The notes under the pieces were generated by a model. It did no database searches. It worked only from the letters and a program-made list of their open reading frames with translations, and had not been told where the DNA came from. From contig JAYWVB010000021.1 of assembly GCA_039881045.1 (NCBI GenBank), positions 1-64,000 on the forward strand: a stretch of DNA of 64,000 nt. The letters are read 5' to 3'. Source of the DNA: Chaetomium olivaceum (lineage: Eukaryota; Ascomycota; Sordariomycetes; Sordariales; Chaetomiaceae). Shown here in pieces: positions 58,760 through 64,000 of the stretch. Each line of letters begins with the position of its first letter. The first letter of the stretch is position 1. Both the position numbers and the translations under genes were made by a program.

Positions 58760-59664
58760 GAGGACAGTAGGGATGGACCCCGTGCTCTTGCCTACGAGCT
58801 AAACGAGCATAGCTGAGGGGACGACATGACGTATGATGGGCGGATTTGACGGGAGGAGGATTACTTCACCAGAATGGGGGCGACAATGCATCGGGATTTT
58901 ATTGATTGCCCCGCCGGAGTTCGCGCAATTCACGCGGTTTGCGGTTTTGCGGTCTTTGCCTTTTCGCGAAAACAGGGAAGCTTTTCCATAGGCGAAGAAA
59001 TTCGGGTCGACGGGCCCTGGCTGAAACTCAGGGGCTCTCTCGTCTCTCTCTATCTCTCTTTTCCCTTTTTGCATCTGTGTACGATTCTTGGTGGTGGCGG
59101 CGGTGGTGGTCAATGACGGCGTCGGACACGATCGGGATTATTATTATGCTCTCTGTTTTGTGTGTGATGAAAATCAAATCGCGTTTAATGATCAATGGGT
59201 TGGCGAATGGCTAGGGGGCCGGCGGTCAAAGGGTGGGTGAGTGGGTGGGTGGATGGGTAGGGGGACACAGAATGGGCAAGAGACCGTATTCTTTTTCTAC
59301 ACCAGCTCATCATCATCTGGGACATTGGGAATGGAAAAAAAGGGCTCTCTGGTTTTAGTCTGGGTCGGCGTCGCTCTGTTCACACCCGCCTCGCTCGTTT
59401 TGCTATTGAAAAGGAACCGATTCGTCATTAGCAATAATTGATCACTCAGGGGCATTGATGATGCACTCGTTCAAAGATTCCAACATATGCCATCTAACGG
59501 AACATTGTGCTTTTTTTTAATCCACCGTCGCTAACTGGACTGACTATGTACCTTGCTTCAGCTACCCAGCAAGAAACATACATTTCCATTTCCATTTCCA
59601 TTTCCATTTCCATTTCCATTTCCATTGTATCCATCCCATCCAACACCACCCCCTTCACACAGGT
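58760..59664. other. Intergenic region between convergent DEF1 and PGI genes
   Basis: About 900 bases of 3' flank from both sides. It includes a hexamer array at 59581-59626. No other feature is supported. Confidence 0.5.
59581..59626. repeat. CATTTC hexamer tandem array
   Basis: Nearly eight perfect copies of the hexamer, ending about 40 bases before the PGI stop codon, so in the PGI 3' UTR on the complementary strand (GAAATG repeats). Confidence 0.9.
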
Positions 59665-61431
59665 TCACAGGTTAGCATACGCCTTGAACGCGCCCAACAA
59701 ACCACCCGTCGACCCGTCGTGGCCCTGCCCGGCACCAGGCTCGTCAATCTCCTTGAGGATCTTCTTGGCGAGCACCTTGCCCAGCTCGACGCCCCACTGG
59801 TCGAAGCTGTTGATGTCCCAGACGGCGCCCTCGACAAAAGTGAGGTGCTCGTAGTAGACGATGAGGGCGCCGAGCTCGGCGGGACCGATGACGCCGCCGA
59901 CGAGGATGCTGGTGGTGGGGCGGTTGCCGAGGAAGACCTTGTGCGGGACCAGGTGGTCGGGCACGCCGCCCTCGGCGCGCACCTCGTCGGCCGTCTTGCC
60001 CACCATGAGGGCCTCGGCCTGGGCGAGGTAGTTGGAGGCGAGCATCTTCTGGTGCAGGTTACCCGACACCGGGTTGTGCGACCGCGCGGCCAGGATGAAG
60101 TCGGTCGGGATCAGTTTGGTGCCCTGGTGCACGAGCTGGAAGAAGGAGTGCTGCGCGTTGGTGCACGGCTCGCCGAACAGGATGGGGCCCGTGGTGTACT
60201 TGGCCGGGGAGCCGTCCGATGTGACTGTCTTGCCGTTGGATTCCATCGAGAGCTGCTGGAGGTAGGCCGGGAAGCGGTGCAGGTACTGGTCGAAGGGAGC
60301 GACGAGGTGGGTCTGGGCGCTGAAGAAGTTGGAGTACCAGACCGAGAGAGCAGACCGGCGAGGGCGGGGACGTTCTGGCGGAGAGGGGTCTTGCGGAAGT
60401 GGGTGTCCATGGCGTGGGCGCCGGCCAGGAACTTGTGGAAGTTGTCGTAGCCGATGTACAGGGCGACGCTCAGCCCGATGGCGCTCCAGACCGAGTAGCG
60501 GCCGCCGACCCAGCTCTCGAAGCCGAACATGTTCTTAGCGTCGATGCCGAACTTGGTCACCTCGCCCTCGTTGGTGGAGAGCGCAACAAAGTGCTTGGCG
60601 ATGTCCCCCTTGCCGCCCGTCTTCTCGAGGAACCAGGACTTGGCCGTGTTGGCGTTGGTGGTCGTCTCAGCGGTGGTGGTGAAGGTCTTGGAGGCGATCA
60701 GGAAGAGGGTGGTCTCGGGGTCCGAGTTGGCGAGCGCCTCGGCGATGTGGGTGCCGTCAATGTTGGACACAAAGTGAAGAGTCATGTCCTTCGCGCCGTA
60801 GTGCTTCAGGGCCTCGGTGACCATGACGGGGCCGCTACCATGGCATGGCGAGTCAGCAGAACGCTCGGGGGGGACGGAACCAAACAGCAGCAAACAAAAC
60901 AAGTCAACTCACAGGTCAGAGCCTCCGATACCGACGTTGATAATGGTGGTGAGCTTCTTGCCCGTGTAGCCCTTCCACTCGCCGCTGCGGACCTGCTCGG
61001 AAAACTCGCGCATGTGCTTAAGCACGTCGTTGACGCCGCCGGCGGTGTTCATGACGTCGACGCGCGTCGACCTTCATCTCGGCGTTGCTGACGTTGCGCA
61101 GAGCAGCATGGTAGACGGCGCGGTCCTCGGTGAAGTTGATCTTCTCGCCGGCAAACATGGCATCCCGCTTCTTCTCGACGCCGGCCTGCTCCGCGAGCTT
61201 GATGAGCAGGCTCAGGGTGTCCTCGTTGACGATGTTCTTGCTGAAGTCGAACAGGATCTCGGTGCCATTGGGCTCAGACGAGATGTCGGCGGGGAGGGTG
61301 AACTTGGTCGAGAAGCTCTCGAAGCGGCTCTGGTCGGCCTTGAAGGCATCCTTGAGAACGAAGGACTTGCCGACCTTGTTGTGGTGAGCTTCGAGCTCGG
61401 CCCAGGCGGGGAGGGTGTTCGTGGGGGCCAT
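59665..61431 (-). CDS. PGI1: Glucose-6-phosphate isomerase, two frame breaks
   Basis: Interconverts glucose-6-phosphate and fructose-6-phosphate in glycolysis. Exons 61431-60913 and 60834-59665, intron 60835-60912 (GTGAGT to TAG). MAPTNTLPAWAELEAHHNKV opens the protein. INVGIGGSDLGPVMVTEALK, SKTFTTTAETTTNANTAKSW, PGI signature 1 VGGRYSVWSAIGLSV and signature 2 region DINSFDQWGVELGKVLAKK are all present, with QHSFFQLVHQGTKLIPTDFI between them. Total length near 560 is normal. Two breaks occur: near 61063-61068 (one base too many after MKVD) and near 60345-60352, where a TC pair seems duplicated in LLS/VWYSNFF. The two offsets cancel at the end. Since the enzyme is central and every signature is intact, these are likely sequence errors. 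Confidence 0.92.
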
Positions 61432-62662
61432 CGTGAAGTTGTGTTCTGAGTCGAGTTGACTACTGTTGGCCTACTCGTTCTGGATTTCGAAGCAAGAAAA
61501 AGGCTCAAGCCAAAATATGCCGCCTGCTGCAGTCCTATTCTGTTAGAGTGCGCGGAATGTTGAGCTCGGAGAAGTATTCGGGGCAGGGAAGTGGGGTGAT
61601 TGATATCTTGTGTTAGCTGCGAGCTCGAGTGCCCCGCATGCGGGACCAGAACGGCAACGTAACTGCGCGGCGCTGACTGACTGACGTATCGGCGCCACAG
61701 GAGGGAAGGCGTGGGAGGGAATGTTGGTTTCAGGAGGACACAAGAAAGAGGCACGCACTTACCAGAAACACACGGCAAAAACACACGAAAAATGGGGTAT
61801 TTCGTAGAAATTGGAAGGACCTTTGAGGGTTTGCTGAAGACTTTAAAACTGCAAAGATAAAATAAAAGGAATGAAAATGAAAATAAAATAAATAAAACCA
61901 TCAATGCAAACGACGACGATCAAGCAGACTTGGGGACGTCACCATACATGCCCGGTCTGCCCCACCTTCGCGATAAATGCGTCAAACCCCTCGTCTGCTA
62001 CTCTCCACAGCGGCGGATTTAGCCATTTTTGCCTGGCACGCTGAATAAGAGCCTCAGATAACTAGTTAGCGCGGGGGGTCTTGGGACCGGAGATGGATGA
62101 GAGCAAGGGTGACTGGGGTGGCGTCACAACATCGATCCCCTGAGCAGTAAAAAAAAGGCACTTGAACTCCCCCCGCGCTCGGCGGTCTCCCGCAAAGCCG
62201 GCTTCGGACGAACTGAGCGAGTACTGTGTAGTTATGCGAACCAATGTGGATGCTGCTGCTTGTGTTGCTGCCAAGTTCTGATATTCTTTTCTTTTTTGCC
62301 TGGCTCGGCCCCGTCGGAGTCGAGGCTGAGCGCATTCTAACACTCTTCAGTCCCAAAACACATCGAAACAACCGAAAGAAGGAACAAAGTACCAGACAGA
62401 AAAATCCCGTTGACCATGCCCAACCGCCAAAATGTGAAAAATATGAAATGGTACTAGCCGCTTTCCGCTTGCAAGTCCCCAAATAAAGACTTGGCTACGC
62501 TAGTGATGACCCAGACCTCTCTGCCAGATGATGTGCCCCCGCTTTCGCTCGCCCGACCCAGCGTGTTGAAGAGCCGCCGTGAGCCGGAGACCATCCGTTC
62601 TCCCGCCCCCGAAGGCGGCAGACCCCCTCGTGTCGCTACAGCAACTCCGACGAGGCAGCTTC
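61432..62662. other. Intergenic region upstream of PGI
   Basis: About 1.2 kb with the PGI promoter and leader and the 3' flank of the kinase gene. Only short open frames are present. An AATAAAATAAAA-type patch lies near 61856-61895. Confidence 0.4.
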
Positions 62663-64000
62663 TCATCTCAGGCTGCCCTGGATGCTTCCTACAAACGACG
62701 GGTCCCTCACGCTGCCGCCAGCATCTCCGAGACCGGCGATAGGGCGGTTGTAGCTGAAACCGGTGAACTGGTTTTGCAGAGTCTCAGACAGGACCGGCCC
62801 GTCGACGTATGAATCCTGAGGCAACTCAGACGTGAATTCGGGATCGAAGTTGGCGGTATCCAGCGCATCAACCTGAGAATGTCTCGTTAGTTTCTTCTGC
62901 CTTCCATTATATTACGAGGGGCGGATGCGGGACATACCACACTGGGCTTGAACGCAGGTTCATACTTGCGCTGCAACAGCTTCCGCCAGTCGATGGCGTG
63001 GAAGAAGGGGTGCGCCTTGATCTCGGCAGACCCGTTGGCCCCTAGGCGCTGCTGGGGGTCGCGGTTGAGTAGCTTGGTCAGGAGGTCCTTGGCCGCCGGT
63101 GGCACAACCTCATGGCCGGGGAAGTGCAGCGGCTCGCTGAGAATCTTGCGGTACATCTCGTTGGTGTTCTCGTCGTAGAACGGCGGGAGACCCGTCAACA
63201 TCTCGTATAGCAGCACGCCTAGCGTCCACCAATCAACAGTCTTGTTGTAACCGTTGCCCATCAGCAGTTCGGGCGCCAGGTACTCGGGCGTTCCGCAGAA
63301 GGTGTTGGTGCGGTCCTCGTCCTTCATGTCGAGCTTGCAGAGGCCAAAGTCGCAAAGGGCAATGTGGCCCTGGTAATCGAGAAGGATGTTCTCGGGCTTG
63401 AGGTCACGGTAGATGACGTTGAACCCGTGGAGGCATTCGAGGGCACACAACAACTCGGCGGTGTAGAAGCGACTGCGGTTAACGTCGAAGCGCTGCTCCT
63501 TCTGCAGGTGGTGGAACAACTCGCCGCCGTTGACGAAGGCCAGGACGAAGTAGAGCTTCTCCGGGCTCTGGAAAGTGAACTTGAGCGGCACGATGAAGGG
63601 GTTGTTGATCTGGGCAAGCACCGAACGCTCCGCCAGCGTGTGGGCCACTTCCGATCTCGAGATGATATGAGCTTTCCGGATCGTCTTGAGGGCGTAAATC
63701 CGGCTCGTGTCCTTCTTCCGCACCTGCATGACCTTGCCGAAACTTCCCTTCCCAACCACCTTGAGCAGCTCAAAGTCCTCGATCTTGAGCTTACCAGCCC
63801 GGTTCTCGACGTACTCAACGCCGATCTTGAGCTTACCGGTGCCGTACTGCACGTCGACGAACTCGACGCCGCTGTGGCCCAGTGAGCGCTCGCGGCTAGC
63901 GTGCTCGGTTGCGGCCTTCTCACGGTCTTTCTTGCTCGCCTTGGGATCCTCCACGTACGGCTGCTTTTCCTCAAACCTGGGGTTGATGCGGACCACACCA
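62663..64000 (-). CDS. SCH9: SCH9-type AGC protein kinase, 5' part beyond window
   Basis: The frame runs off the right edge, so the N-terminus (in the family a disordered region and a C2 domain) is missing. Present are the kinase domain with glycine loop GKGSFGKV, catalytic Lys in YALKTIRKAHI, HRD-loop version YRDLKPENI, DFGLCKLD, and the activation loop TNTFCGTPEYLAPE, the PDK1 target. The C-terminal exon (62872-62663) after the intron 62873-62937 carries the turn-motif region GPVLSETLQ and the hydrophobic motif FTGFSY, then ends GSIQGSLR. These fit Sch9/S6K-like kinases, which act downstream of TORC1 in growth, stress and ageing control. No frame break is seen. Confidence 0.92.

Overview
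The window is nuclear DNA of a filamentous ascomycete, most likely a Sordariomycete and probably of the order Sordariales. The evidence is GC-rich coding sequence, many short introns (about 45-85 nt, GTNNGT donors, CTAAC-like branch sites), low-complexity proline/serine/alanine inserts in conserved proteins, and TA-rich, stop-rich repeat DNA of the kind left by repeat-induced point mutation (RIP). No ribosomal RNA, CRISPR or prokaryotic-style operon was seen.

Layout. 0-9.3 kb holds housekeeping genes: TIM54 (+), a NIP30/FAM192A-like protein (-), cytosolic glutaminyl-tRNA synthetase (+) and a Pho85-type cyclin (-). 9.3-18.6 kb is a long stretch with no convincing gene; it contains a strong hairpin-forming inverted repeat and several simple repeats. 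18.6-34.6 kb is a run of minus-strand genes: an RSC7/SWP82-like remodeller subunit, TFIIB, two membrane proteins, an ASNSD1-like asparagine-synthase-domain protein, an initiator tRNA-Met and a VPS9-CUE Rab5 exchange factor. 35.9-41.9 kb holds a membrane-anchored fungal protein, a small glutamine-rich protein, the haem-binding protein DAP1 and a GMC oxidoreductase.

42-49 kb is an accessory island. It has a decaying transmembrane gene, TA-rich DNA, two diverged direct repeats, a type II membrane protein with a probable beta-propeller ectodomain, a truncated OCH1-family glycosyltransferase relic and an 860-bp foldback/MITE-like element. 49.6-64 kb returns to single-copy genes: a Kelch-propeller membrane protein, an uncharacterised helical protein, DEF1, glucose-6-phosphate isomerase and the 3' part of an SCH9-type AGC kinase that runs off the right edge. 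The genes do not form one pathway. Common themes are transcription (TFIIB, RSC7, DEF1), translation (GlnRS, tRNA-iMet) and nutrient or growth signalling (SCH9, cyclin, PGI).

Data quality matters here. Several genes that should be essential or highly conserved (TIM54, PGI, DEF1, the NIP30-like and ASNSD1-like genes, and others) are broken by small frame changes. Most can be explained by loss of one base from a short mononucleotide run. This looks more like consensus error in a draft assembly than real gene death. I found no clear evidence of a new multi-gene system. The best leads are the foldback element, the RIP-like repeat island with its relics, the hairpin in the gene-poor region, and the GMC enzyme that lacks its usual active-site histidine motif.
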